NCBI GenBank assembly: GCA_026014595.1
Contig: JAOZHY010000038.1
Span: 1 to 64,000, forward strand
DNA: 64,000 bases
Direction of reading: 5' to 3'
From: Candidatus Bathyarchaeota archaeon
GTDB taxonomy: Archaea; Thermoproteota; Bathyarchaeia; Bathyarchaeales; Bathycorpusculaceae
Numbering within the stretch: position 1 is the stretch's first letter; each line of letters opens with the position of its first letter. Under the pieces are notes generated by a model. That model searched no databases. It was not told the DNA's origin and saw nothing but the letters and a program-made list of their open reading frames with translations. Positions 8,713-16,941 of the stretch are shown piece after piece. The translations under genes and the position numbers were made by a program.

Positions 8713-8869
8713 CTATTATTTCAAGCATGGGTTGTCCGCAGCATACTGGGTTCTTCTGCGCATGGCAATCATGCGAATGCGTACAGCTGCAAGCTTCGTA
8801 GTCAGCTTCAACTTTTTTACCGCAGACTTTGCATTGAAACGTGGGCACTTTTACTCGCCGCCCAAACAT
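8705..8869 (-). CDS. Small zinc-ribbon protein
   Basis: A short protein of about 54 residues starting MFGRRVKVPTFQ. It contains CKVCGKKVEADYEAC, then a His/Cys-rich stretch (CSCTHSHDCH) and a C-terminal VCCGQPMLE. The CxxCG plus CCGxPM arrangement is the usual shape of rubredoxin-like or desulforedoxin-like small zinc or iron ribbons. The upstream frame extends to 8932, so ATG 8893 is another start. A TATA-like TTTAAGAG about 33 bases before 8893 (minus strand, around 8925) argues for a short leader. The stop overlaps the start of the next small gene by eight bases. Confidence 0.65.
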   Translation of the reverse strand: MFGRRVKVPTFQCKVCGKKVEADYEACSCTHSHDCHAQKNPVCCGQPMLEIIDG

Positions 8870-8932
8870 GAGAGGCGAGACCCTAAAAAGCATTGTTCTA
8901 AAGGAAAGGCTACAGATACTCTTAAATCGCAT

Positions 8933-9347
8933 AGTTTAATTCAATAATAATCGCGCAGTCTCTTACCCATGCTTATCCCCAAGACTGTGCAGGTTGGGGC
9001 AGCCGCTGCTTAGGCAGTTTTCTGCTGCCTCATCCTTCTGCTTACTTTTGAAGAGAATTGTGAAGCGTGTTTTGTGACGAAAAAGAGGGAGAGGGAAAGA
9101 GTGCGTGAAATTTTATGCACAGAGGCTGTGCGTGATGTGTTTGACAGTGATAGCAAAGTACTTAATGCTATTTGCGTAAGTTTGAACCCTTGTCACGTAG
9201 CTTCATGGTTGGGTGGTGTTTCCCTTGTTGTTGAAGCTCTGAGGTTTCCGGGATAGATTTTGACTCTTTCCCTCACGTAATAATAGGCATGAAAATTATT
9301 TAAGAATTGTGCACTGAGAATCCATCGCGGCTGAGATGCAGCCTGAA
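8933..9347. other. 415-bp stretch with no convincing gene
   Basis: No protein gene can be supported. A 60-codon frame from GTG 9074 has a basic start (TKKRERERVRE) but no ribosome site and no recognisable family. A hairpin with stem AGGCAG (9012-9017) and CTGCCT (9025-9030), followed by a pyrimidine-rich run, could be a transcript end or part of a small RNA. The right end borders the rpiA stop codon. Confidence 0.4.
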
Positions 9348-10064
9348 TTACCTTAAAATTTTTCTCTCAATCTTCTCCACGCCGGAAACCGTCCCAATAT
9401 ACGCGGCGTTTGCCAATCTTATGAAGAGTCCAGTTTCAACCACGCCTGGAATCATCTTCAGCTTGCGTTCAAGCTCCGCGGCGTCATCTATGACCCCGAA
9501 AACGGCGTCGATAACTGCGTTTCCGTTGTCCGTTATCACAGGTCCCAGCTTGCCTTTTCCCTCCCGCAGAACAGTTTTTCCACCAACCGCTTCTATTCTG
9601 CGCTGCACCACGGCTATGGCGAACGGCAGCACCTCGACTGGCACTGGATGACCGTTTTCGCCGAGTGCTGCCACTTTCTTGTGCTCGTCTGCGATGATGA
9701 TGTTCTGTTTTGACGCTGAAGCCACGATTTTCTCTCGCGCCAACGCTGCGCCCATGCCTTTAATCAGGTTCAGTTTCGGGTCTATCTGGTCAGCGCCATC
9801 AATCGTCACGTCAACCACTGGATGTTCTTCAAGCGTGGTCACCGGGATTCCATGTTTAACTGCCAACAGAAACGCTTGATAAGATGTTGGTATGCCAAGC
9901 ACGCTTAAGTGCTCACGTTTTGCTCTTTCGCCGAGTGCTTCTATGGCGTATGCGGCTGTGCTGCCGCTGCCTAAGCCGACGATGAAGCCGTCTTTAACGT
10001 GCTGGACTGCTGCGTAAGCCGCTTTCTTCTTCGCCGCTTCCACTAGTTCCTGTTCAGGTTTCAA
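9348..10064 (-). CDS. rpiA: Ribose-5-phosphate isomerase A
   Basis: RpiA interconverts ribose 5-phosphate and ribulose 5-phosphate for nucleotide synthesis. The phosphate-binding loop GLGSGSTAAYA is at residues 30-40. The motif DGADQIDPKLNLIKGMGAAL near residue 90-110 carries the active-site aspartates and the conserved lysine, and REKIVA follows. The length of 238 is typical. Its start overlaps the end of the upstream coiled-coil gene by 11 bases (shared region 10054-10064), so the two are probably translated from one mRNA whose promoter lies near 10815. Confidence 0.96.
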   Translation of the reverse strand: MKPEQELVEAAKKKAAYAAVQHVKDGFIVGLGSGSTAAYAIEALGERAKREHLSVLGIPTSYQAFLLAVKHGIPVTTLEEHPVVDVTIDGADQIDPKLNLIKGMGAALAREKIVASASKQNIIIADEHKKVAALGENGHPVPVEVLPFAIAVVQRRIEAVGGKTVLREGKGKLGPVITDNGNAVIDAVFGVIDDAAELERKLKMIPGVVETGLFIRLANAAYIGTVSGVEKIERKILR

Positions 10065-10788
10065 TTTCCATCTGCCCCAGTTTGTCCAAGACTTTCTCCA
10101 CTTCGCTCCTGATTTCGTCTATTCGCTTTTCGGCTTCGGTCTTCTGGCTTGGCTTCTCCGAAGGCTCTTTCTTTTTCCGTTTCTGTTTCGGCTTGCCCTC
10201 TTCCTCTTCTTCCTCTTCCTCCTCAGCTTCCTCGATCTCCTCCGGTTCAGGAGCTTGCGCAGGCATTTTGACGGGTATCTCTTTTATGGGTTTGATGTCG
10301 ATTTTTGAGCGAAGCTCTTCCACTTTCAAGTTTAGTTCGCCGAAGCGTTCGCTGAAAAGCTTCATGAGGTCTTCCTGCATGCTCTCAAGCTCATGCAAAG
10401 CCACTATGGTTTCATCTTTCGCCATGGACTCTTTTATAGCCATCATGCGAGTCTTATACGAAGCTGCAAGCCTTTCGCGTTCTTGCTCGCTGATTTTCCC
10501 TTCCGCATGAGCCTCATACAACCGCCGTATGGCGTCGCTTAAAATCTCCCGCTCCAACTCCAAAATCCGCAGCTCATCCTTAGCCTGAACTGCATCAGTC
10601 GCCTGCACACTCTTAGAAATTTTAAAAGGCAACCCTGCAAGCGCTGGCTCCACTGCTGTCTGCTGCGGCTTTTTTTCTGGTTTGCTCCCGCGTCTGCGCA
10701 TGGCGTAGATGATGATGGCACAGGCGATAATCACCGCTACCACTATTGCTATGAGGATTGTAGGGTCATCGAGAGCCATGCTATCCAC
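10054..10788 (-). CDS. Membrane-anchored coiled-coil protein
   Basis: A 244-residue protein with a single N-terminal membrane helix (about residues 9-30) followed by a basic RRRGSKPEKK stop-transfer. Residues 70-165 are predicted helical and charged, a likely coiled coil. Around 185-200 lies an acidic run of glutamates, then a lysine-rich block, then another helical segment at the C-terminus. The layout is an N-out anchored, cytoplasmic helical protein. No enzymatic motif is visible and I do not recognise a family. Operon partner of rpiA by an 11-base overlap. A TATA-like stretch sits about 20-35 bases upstream (10806-10830 region). Confidence 0.75.
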   Translation of the reverse strand: MDSMALDDPTILIAIVVAVIIACAIIIYAMRRRGSKPEKKPQQTAVEPALAGLPFKISKSVQATDAVQAKDELRILELEREILSDAIRRLYEAHAEGKISEQERERLAASYKTRMMAIKESMAKDETIVALHELESMQEDLMKLFSERFGELNLKVEELRSKIDIKPIKEIPVKMPAQAPEPEEIEEAEEEEEEEEEGKPKQKRKKKEPSEKPSQKTEAEKRIDEIRSEVEKVLDKLGQMEIET

Positions 10789-10993
10789 TGTACTTCATAA
10801 CCTTTGGTGTATATATAAATTAATATAACCGATTCCAACCGTGCAGCACATGTCTTCTGGCGGAAATGACTATCATGTGAAGGAGGTCGCCCCATTCCAA
10901 TTTTAAAAGCGCAGCGGAACTCGCTGGTTACGGCGCATGCGGCAGCAGTTGGCTTAGTTTAGGGAAATCTTTAACATCTCTGGGCTTCCAATC

Positions 10994-11004
10994 TATTAAT
11001 ATAG
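10994..11004 (+). promoter_or_regulatory. TATA box of the radical SAM gene at 11028
   Basis: TATTAATATAG is centred about 29 bases before ATG 11028, so transcription should start at or just before the start codon. This fits a leaderless mRNA, and no Shine-Dalgarno precedes the ATG. Confidence 0.6.
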
Positions 11005-11027
11005 GTTTACGCGTCAAGGGAACACTG

Positions 11028-12449
11028 ATGAGTCTGCTAAGCCACGACAGCTTCTGGAACGCCATAATCAGCCTGCCTACCACGAAAAAAATGTTAGACC
11101 TGTCCCTGAAAAAATGCAGCGCTTGCGGCAGAACCATACTTGAAGCGGCACTGGACGATTACGTAGGCAGAACGGACAGAAGGTGCCAGAAGTGCAGCGG
11201 CTTCTATTCGCAGGTGATACGGTTCTGGATTGAATTCCTCCGCAAAAGCCTATCCCTGAAGAGGGATAAGGTGGAGAAACTCTTAGGTGACCCATACGCG
11301 AGAAGAGCAATCACCAACATAGCGCGCTCCTTCAGACACTACGGCATAAAAAAGCCGCTTTCGCTTTACGCACCGTTTCTGGTAGTGTGGGATTTCACAC
11401 ACAAATGCAACCTAAGCTGCAAACACTGCTACTCAAACTCAGGCGCAGTTGCACAGGCAGAACTCAGCACCACAGAGGCGCTGGACGTGGTGGACCAGTT
11501 GGCGGATTTCGGCGTTACGGCACTCGCGTTCTCAGGAGGCGAACCCTTAACCCGCAAAGACTTCTTCGAAGTCGCAAGCCACGCCGCCAAACGTGGACTG
11601 TACGTTTCCGTCGCCACAAACGGCACCCTCCTTACCAAGGAGAACGTGAAGAAGCTGAAGCAAGCACGAATCAACTACGTGGAAGTCAGCATCGACGGCG
11701 CCACCGCACAGACCCACGACACTTTCAGAGGAGTCCCAGGCGCGTTCGACAAGGCAGTGGCTGGGCTGAAAAATTGCGTGGAAGCAGACTTGTGCGCGTG
11801 CATCGCCACCACGGTAACCAAGAGTAACTTAGATGAGATGCCTGGAATCTTGGATTTGGCGGAGGAAATCGGGGCGGAAAGGTTCACTTACTTTAACTTC
11901 ATCCCGACTGGGCGCGGAAAAGAGCATTTCGACCAAGACCTGACAGTTGAGGAACGGGAGAAGCTCATGCTGTACCTGCTTAATAGGATGTCGAAGGGCT
12001 GCAAAACCACGATTCTAACGACTGCGCCGCAGCTGGCAAGAGTCGCGCTTCAATGTCAAGGACCAAAAGGAACAGGAGAAATAACCATGTCTATGGCACA
12101 CATGCAGACCGCCCGCGTAAGCAAGAAAGCCGTGCCGCTGGCTGACTTCATCGGTGGATGCGGCGCCGGACGCTTGTACTGCTCAATCAGTCCGCAGGGC
12201 GACGTGCACCCGTGCGTTTTCTTCCCCGTAAACGTGGGCAACCTGAAAACCGAGAAGTTCAGGAACATCTGGCTGAACAGCAGACTCTTCAACGCCCTGA
12301 GAGACAGGAGCAACCTGCGAGGCGCGTGCGGCACATGCAGGTACAAGTACATCTGCGGCGGATGCCGAGCCCGAGCGAACGCTTATCATGATAATTTCTT
12401 GTCTTCCGACCCTGGCTGTGTATTAGCGAAGGGAGCGAGCGGTGCATAG
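11028..12449 (+). CDS. Radical SAM/SPASM enzyme with N-terminal zinc-ribbon-like segment
   Basis: A 473-residue radical SAM enzyme. The N-terminus has CSAC (C30, C33) and CQKC (about C55, C58), likely a zinc ribbon. The radical SAM cluster cysteines are C127, C131 and C134 (CNLSCKHC), followed by FSGGEPL as the SAM-binding GGE motif. A SPASM-type C-terminus carries GGCGAGRLYCSISPQGDVHPC and CGTCRYKYICGGC, which would hold auxiliary Fe-S clusters. The architecture resembles heme-maturation or peptide-modifying SPASM proteins, but the substrate is unknown. Its end overlaps the DUF362 gene by eight bases, suggesting a joint task. Its C-terminal domain is clearly related to that of the enzyme at 32456. 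Confidence 0.9.
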   Translation: MSLLSHDSFWNAIISLPTTKKMLDLSLKKCSACGRTILEAALDDYVGRTDRRCQKCSGFYSQVIRFWIEFLRKSLSLKRDKVEKLLGDPYARRAITNIARSFRHYGIKKPLSLYAPFLVVWDFTHKCNLSCKHCYSNSGAVAQAELSTTEALDVVDQLADFGVTALAFSGGEPLTRKDFFEVASHAAKRGLYVSVATNGTLLTKENVKKLKQARINYVEVSIDGATAQTHDTFRGVPGAFDKAVAGLKNCVEADLCACIATTVTKSNLDEMPGILDLAEEIGAERFTYFNFIPTGRGKEHFDQDLTVEEREKLMLYLLNRMSKGCKTTILTTAPQLARVALQCQGPKGTGEITMSMAHMQTARVSKKAVPLADFIGGCGAGRLYCSISPQGDVHPCVFFPVNVGNLKTEKFRNIWLNSRLFNALRDRSNLRGACGTCRYKYICGGCRARANAYHDNFLSSDPGCVLAKGASGA

Positions 12450-13404
12450 GATGCAGCCGAAAACCGTCAAAATCACCCGAGTCCATGAAGTTACAGGTGA
12501 AATTCTGAAGGAAGCGGTTAGAGACGTGGGTTTGCATGGGAAACAGATGGTTTTCGTGAAGCCCAACCTGAGCCATCCTGAATATGTTCCCGGCGTGGTG
12601 ACGAGTCCTGCACTGATGCGGGAACTGGTCGGTTTGCTCCGCGACGGCGCCAAGGAAGTGGTGATTGGCGAGTCCAACGGTTTCAACTATCCATGCTGGT
12701 CCGCGTTTGAGAAAACAGGACTGGAAAAAGCCGTGAAGCAAGCAGGCGGCACAGTGATTAACCTGTCAGAGGACAAGGTCGTGAAAGTAAAATTATCTGG
12801 CAATGGTCCTTTGAGGAACCTGTTTCTGCCCAAAACCGTGCTGGACGCGGACGCGGTTGTTGATGTTGCACTCATGAAAACCCACGAGTTCGCCGTGTAC
12901 AGCGGCGCCATAAAAAACCTCTTCGGTTGCGTGCCCAGCAACAGGCGTATCTACCTCCACCCGTACTTGCCAGAGGTCTTCTACTGGTTATACGCCATCT
13001 TTAAGCCGCAGCTAACAGTTATGGACGCAAGAACAGGAATCGAAGGCAACGGTCCCACCAAAGGCAAACCCGTCAAAATGGATTTAATGCTAACAAGCGA
13101 TGATGCATTAGCTCTCGACATTATCGCCACACGAATCATGGGCTTAAACTGGAAACAGACTTATCTCAGCTACATCGCTGCGAAAACAGGCTTGCGCGAG
13201 GAAGTCATCAAGGTGGATGGTTTGCAGGTTAATGAAGTAAAGCGTCGATTCGAGCCTCCGAGAATCGATTTACCCGTGAGGGCGCAGATGGAGATTTACA
13301 AGCACGAGTTCTTGACGAAGCTGCTTTTCTGCTCGCTGGGTGTGGTTAGGCTCTTTCAGAAAGTAACCGTGGCGTACAGGGGAGAGCCAATAGAAGTCGG
13401 CTAA
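12442..13404 (+). CDS. DUF362-domain protein
   Basis: A 320-residue protein matching the DUF362 family: VFVKPNLS near residue 33, VVIGESNG near 73, DAVVDVALMKTHEFAVYSGAIKNLFG near 135-155 and a C-terminal DALALDIIATRIMG. The family is widespread in anaerobes; its biochemical role is not established, and this copy lacks the ferredoxin-type cysteine clusters seen in longer members. The start overlaps the SPASM radical SAM gene by eight bases (GTG 12442; ATG 12451 is the alternative), which points to functional linkage. It converges with the glycosyltransferase gene, sharing four bases at the stops. Confidence 0.85.
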   Translation: MHRMQPKTVKITRVHEVTGEILKEAVRDVGLHGKQMVFVKPNLSHPEYVPGVVTSPALMRELVGLLRDGAKEVVIGESNGFNYPCWSAFEKTGLEKAVKQAGGTVINLSEDKVVKVKLSGNGPLRNLFLPKTVLDADAVVDVALMKTHEFAVYSGAIKNLFGCVPSNRRIYLHPYLPEVFYWLYAIFKPQLTVMDARTGIEGNGPTKGKPVKMDLMLTSDDALALDIIATRIMGLNWKQTYLSYIAAKTGLREEVIKVDGLQVNEVKRRFEPPRIDLPVRAQMEIYKHEFLTKLLFCSLGVVRLFQKVTVAYRGEPIEVG

Positions 13405-14594
13405 CCCAGCGCTTCATCATAAACCCTGAGCACTTTTTTGACGATGAGGCGCCAGTCAAACCGTTCCTCGATGACTTTCCTCGCCAGAAACGCCATCTTC
13501 GACGCGGCACTGGGATGTTCAAGGAAATAGAGAATTCTATCCGACAACTCCTGCGAGTTGAAGGGCTGCACCAGAAAACCGTTCCTCCCATTCTCAATCA
13601 TCTCGGGGATGCCGCCGACGCGGGTGGTCACCACGGGCAGCCCGGTTGACAGCGCTTCCAGCACGGCGAAGGGAAGGTTCTCGTAGAACGTGGAGAACGC
13701 GAAAACGTCAGCCGCCTGATAAAGCCTAGGCAGCTTCCTGTCGGGATAGTACCCCGTGAAGACTATGTTGCCGTTTACACCAAGTTTCTGGGCGTGCGCC
13801 ACCAGCTTCTTCATTTCGTCGCTCTGCCCTTTGCCGCTGATTATGAACTTGGCACGCGGGAACCTGCGAACCACGGCGGGCATGCTCTCTATGAGCGTGA
13901 ACAATCCTTTCCTAGCGTACAACCTGCCGACGGAGAGTATCGCGATGTCATCGGGGCTAAAGCCAAGCTCCTGTTTGGCTTTGCGTTTGTCGCTTGCGGG
14001 CTGGAACTTGTTGGTGTCAACGCCGTTGTGGATGACGCGAATCTTGTCCTCCCTCACCTTGTAGTACTGTAGCAGTTCGCGCCTCGTGAAGTCGCTCACG
14101 GCAATAATCTTGTCTGAACGCTTCAGCATGCTCTCCTCGAAGATGCGCAGGAACCAGTTGAAGCTCACCATGAATTTCTCGTTCGAGTTAAGCCTGCTGT
14201 ACGGCTCGCCTCGGATTGCTTCGGCTTCGCCCTTCCACGTGGAGTGCACAGTAGAAATTAGCGTTTTTCCAAAGTTTGGAGGAACAGCGAAGTTGGGAAC
14301 CAGAGGAAGGTTAGCGTGCGTGATGTCCACGTGAACGCTGCCGCGGACACTGTTCAGCTTCCTGAAAGAAGACCCAGCAAACAGGAACGATTTCACAATC
14401 GGAGTTTTAGATGTTCTGAGGAAGAAGACAGAAAGCTTCTCGTTAACCTGGACGTCGCCGGCTTGACTGTACCCTGTCACTATACAGACAGAGTACCCGT
14501 GCTTCATGAGTTCGTTGGACAAGTAGTAAACGTAGGCTCCCGTGCCTCCAGACAACGGCACATACTCCGGAGAGATAAAGCACACTTTCGGCAT
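13401..14594 (-). CDS. GT4-family glycosyltransferase
   Basis: A 397-residue GT-B glycosyltransferase. The N-terminus MPKVCFISPEYVPLSGGTGAY has the glycine-rich loop of the acceptor domain. The donor domain shows SVGRLYARKG near residue 215 and the E-x7-E signature in FYENLPFAVLEALSTGLPV near 305-325. Such enzymes transfer a sugar from a nucleotide sugar with retention of configuration, usually in surface polysaccharide or protein glycan assembly. It is first of a leftward run with two GT2 genes upstream on the same strand, only six bases from the nearer one. Specificity cannot be read from the sequence. Confidence 0.92.
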   Translation of the reverse strand: MPKVCFISPEYVPLSGGTGAYVYYLSNELMKHGYSVCIVTGYSQAGDVQVNEKLSVFFLRTSKTPIVKSFLFAGSSFRKLNSVRGSVHVDITHANLPLVPNFAVPPNFGKTLISTVHSTWKGEAEAIRGEPYSRLNSNEKFMVSFNWFLRIFEESMLKRSDKIIAVSDFTRRELLQYYKVREDKIRVIHNGVDTNKFQPASDKRKAKQELGFSPDDIAILSVGRLYARKGLFTLIESMPAVVRRFPRAKFIISGKGQSDEMKKLVAHAQKLGVNGNIVFTGYYPDRKLPRLYQAADVFAFSTFYENLPFAVLEALSTGLPVVTTRVGGIPEMIENGRNGFLVQPFNSQELSDRILYFLEHPSAASKMAFLARKVIEERFDWRLIVKKVLRVYDEALG

Positions 14595-14600
14595 CTTTCG

Positions 14601-15575
14601 CTACCGCCTGTCTCCTGCTATGTATCTGACCGAGGTAATGACTGCCCCCGCGAACCATGCGAAAGACCTGACAAAATACAGCACCAAGAGCCGCATGGCG
14701 GTTTTATCCTTGAACTTGACCGCAACCCTAACAGCGGAAAATAAGTAGTAAACAAACATAACCAACAGGAGCGCACCCGCAACGTACCACAAAAGCCGCA
14801 GCACCTCAAAAGTGCCCAAGATGGCGAAGACCACGACTGCCAGAATCAGAATGGGCTGAACATTCATGGCGAAATCGGTTATCTCGTCGCCCCTCGCCAG
14901 ACCCGCGTGTTTAAAGTAGAGTTTGAGAGTGTTTTTTCCGTACTGAAGCTGCTGCCTAAAATACGCACGCACCGTGGACCTGTTGAAGTGGTAGCACTTG
15001 GCGCTCGGCTCGTAAGCTATCTTGTAGCCCATAGCCGATATTCTGAAGCCCAAGTCTGTGTCGTACTGCGAGGGCAGTTTCTCGTCGAATCCGCCAGCTG
15101 CTTCGATGATGCTTTTCTTCAGCAGGAGGTTCATGGTGGCGACGCGCCCAACATATTTTCCTATGCGTGCATAGCGGTTCTTGAGGTCGTATCCGATGCA
15201 CCGCGCCCAAGCGTTCTCCACGTTCCAAGTTTCGATGCTGCCGCTGGCGCCTGCCACCTGTGGGTCTGACAAGTGACCAACCAGCTTGCTCAGCCATTCT
15301 TTCTCCACCTTCGCGTCGGCGTCTATGAAGCCCACTACTTCGTTGGTGATGGTTTTCATGGCGTAGTTGTACGCTGCGGGAGCGTTAAGAGGCGCGGATA
15401 CAACCTTGGCGGGGTATTTCTCAGCTATTTTCACGGTGGCGTCTCTGGAACCGCCGTCCATAACAATGACTTCCAGCAAGTCTTGAGGGTAGTCTATCTC
15501 AAAAATCGACTTAAGACACTCACCGATGGTCTGTTCGCTGTTAAGCGCCGCCACAATTATGGAAACTTTGGGCAG
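14601..15575 (-). CDS. GT2-family glycosyltransferase with C-terminal membrane segments
   Basis: A GT-A inverting glycosyltransferase. DGGSRDAT and the metal-binding IDADAKVEKEWL are visible, and the C-terminus has two membrane helices (around 225-275), so the enzyme faces the membrane. The first strand of the fold, PKVSIIVAALN, is encoded upstream of the first ordinary start (GTG 15554). In this frame the only codons upstream run back to a TGA at 15599-15597, which is the stop of the preceding GT2 gene. CTG 15575 is the nearest plausible start. Alternatively one base is missing near 15570, since ATG 15583 would then read straight into the protein. Confidence 0.85.
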   Translation of the reverse strand: MPKVSIIVAALNSEQTIGECLKSIFEIDYPQDLLEVIVMDGGSRDATVKIAEKYPAKVVSAPLNAPAAYNYAMKTITNEVVGFIDADAKVEKEWLSKLVGHLSDPQVAGASGSIETWNVENAWARCIGYDLKNRYARIGKYVGRVATMNLLLKKSIIEAAGGFDEKLPSQYDTDLGFRISAMGYKIAYEPSAKCYHFNRSTVRAYFRQQLQYGKNTLKLYFKHAGLARGDEITDFAMNVQPILILAVVVFAILGTFEVLRLLWYVAGALLLVMFVYYLFSAVRVAVKFKDKTAMRLLVLYFVRSFAWFAGAVITSVRYIAGDRR

Positions 15576-15596
15576 AGACGCATCAGCCGTCGTTCC

Positions 15597-16298
15597 TCAG
15601 AGACCTCCCAGATACGCTGAAACTATCGACAAGAGAATCTTGAAACCGTCAACCAAAGGGTCCACACTTGACCTGCCATAAGTACGCTGCTCAAACGTTA
15701 TCGGCACCTCCACGACCCTGAAGCGCTGTTTAGCGGTCTTTACGAGCATCTCTGATTCTATCTCATACTCCCCAGATTTTAAACGCATGCGCGTTAAAAC
15801 CTCGGTTTTCATCACGCGGTAACCTGACTGGGAATCGGAAACCGCAGTTTTCGTGAAAATTCTTATCAGGAAATTGAAGAGGCGCACGCCGAACGCGTTA
15901 AGTTTCCGGGCTGTAGCTGGATTTTGATTTAAGTACCGGGAGCCGATGACGAGGTCGGCTTGGTTTCGTAGCACTGGAGCCAGCAGCAGCGGAAGCTCCT
16001 CAGGGCGGTGCGACCCGTCTGAGTCTATGGTCACGATTATTTCGCCCGTGGCCTTCGCCAAACCAGCCCTCAACGCGTAGCCCTTTCCCATGTGCTTCTT
16101 CAACTGGTAAACCTTGACGCCTTTTCTTTTAGCCATTTCCAGCGACCGGTCTCTCGAAAAGTCATCCACCACTATCACCTCATACCTGAAGCCAAGCTTT
16201 TCCATGACCGCTTTTATCCGCTGGATAACGTCGCCTACTGTCTGTTCCTCATTAAACATGGGAATTATAACGGAAAGCAACATTTCACGGTTGACCAT
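15597..16298 (-). CDS. GT2-family glycosyltransferase, dolichol-phosphate-mannose-synthase-like
   Basis: A 233-residue soluble GT-A domain like archaeal dolichol-phosphate sugar synthases. The start LSVIIPMFNEEQTVGDVI is followed by VDDFSRDRS (nucleotide binding) near residue 42 and the metal-binding TIDSDGSHRPEE near 90. The later motif SDSQSGYRVMK near 150 is typical of this subfamily. It probably charges a polyprenyl-phosphate carrier with a sugar for surface glycan assembly. It ends with TGA in the same reading frame as the next GT2 gene, separated by a few codons. Its promoter is likely the shared TATA at 16324. Confidence 0.9.
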   Translation of the reverse strand: MVNREMLLSVIIPMFNEEQTVGDVIQRIKAVMEKLGFRYEVIVVDDFSRDRSLEMAKRKGVKVYQLKKHMGKGYALRAGLAKATGEIIVTIDSDGSHRPEELPLLLAPVLRNQADLVIGSRYLNQNPATARKLNAFGVRLFNFLIRIFTKTAVSDSQSGYRVMKTEVLTRMRLKSGEYEIESEMLVKTAKQRFRVVEVPITFEQRTYGRSSVDPLVDGFKILLSIVSAYLGGL

Positions 16299-16323
16299 TT
16301 TACTAAGATGCTGAATGAAAGAA

Positions 16324-16331
16324 TTTATAAA
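16324..16331. promoter_or_regulatory. Bidirectional TATA element between divergent genes
   Basis: TTTATAAA reads as a TATA box on both strands (GAATTTATAAAG and CTTTATAAATTC). On the minus strand it is about 28 bases before ATG 16298, consistent with a leaderless GT2 mRNA. On the plus strand transcription would start near 16352, which excludes the earlier in-frame ATG 16315 and favours ATG 16375 for the rightward gene. Confidence 0.55.
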
Positions 16332-16374
16332 GTTTGGCTGTAAACTCTATCAAGCGCTTAACAGAACAAGATTG

Positions 16375-16941
16375 ATGCAAAGAATGGAAACGAAAATGCA
16401 GGGCAGAACCGAAACAGAACAGCCAGTTTGGTTTTCCATGTGGTTTTTGGCGTCAATCGCCACTTTCGGCGCCGCGTTTTTCCCCATGTTCTACCGTCTT
16501 GTCGAAAACAGGAACAAACATTTCCGCTACGAGGCACAACTGGAAAAGCAGATTGCAGCCTTCCTGAAAAAGCAAGGCAAAGAACCGCTTGCGGCAGCCG
16601 ATGAGTCCCGTGAGATGAACGCGAAGGCGTGGGCTGCCGCCATCATTCTGGTAGTCCCAGCGTTTGCGATAGCTTACATCCTCTCCAGAGATTTGCTTGT
16701 TCACGAGAGACGCCAAGACATGTTTCTCGCAGCTGCTTTCCCAGAGAGAATGTTTATGCCACAGACGATACCGATAAAAAAATATGTCCTGATAACCATA
16801 GTTACTCTGGGCGTTGGAATAGTTTACTGGCTCTACAAGGTCATCAATCAGTATAACGCCCACTTTAAAGCAGACCGAGAGATAGAAAAAGAGATAACAA
16901 AGCTATTGGAGGACGAAAAAGTTGGCGAGCAACGCATGTAA
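16375..16941 (+). CDS. Membrane protein of unknown function
   Basis: About 188 residues from ATG 16375. Three hydrophobic segments are visible (about residues 17-38, 82-102 and 133-155 from this start), with charged helical linkers containing FRYEAQLEKQI and a similar FKADREIEKEI after the last one. The two related linkers suggest an internal duplication of a helix-membrane unit. No enzyme motif is seen. The frame extends up to ATG 16315, but a TATA box lies inside that extension. The stop overlaps the aminotransferase start by 20 bases, so translation is probably coupled. Function is unknown. Confidence 0.65.
   Translation: MQRMETKMQGRTETEQPVWFSMWFLASIATFGAAFFPMFYRLVENRNKHFRYEAQLEKQIAAFLKKQGKEPLAAADESREMNAKAWAAAIILVVPAFAIAYILSRDLLVHERRQDMFLAAAFPERMFMPQTIPIKKYVLITIVTLGVGIVYWLYKVINQYNAHFKADREIEKEITKLLEDEKVGEQRM

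Noticed and set aside
9074-9256. Possible 60-residue gene from GTG
   Set aside because: No ribosome site and no recognisable family or composition; kept only as part of the intergenic description.
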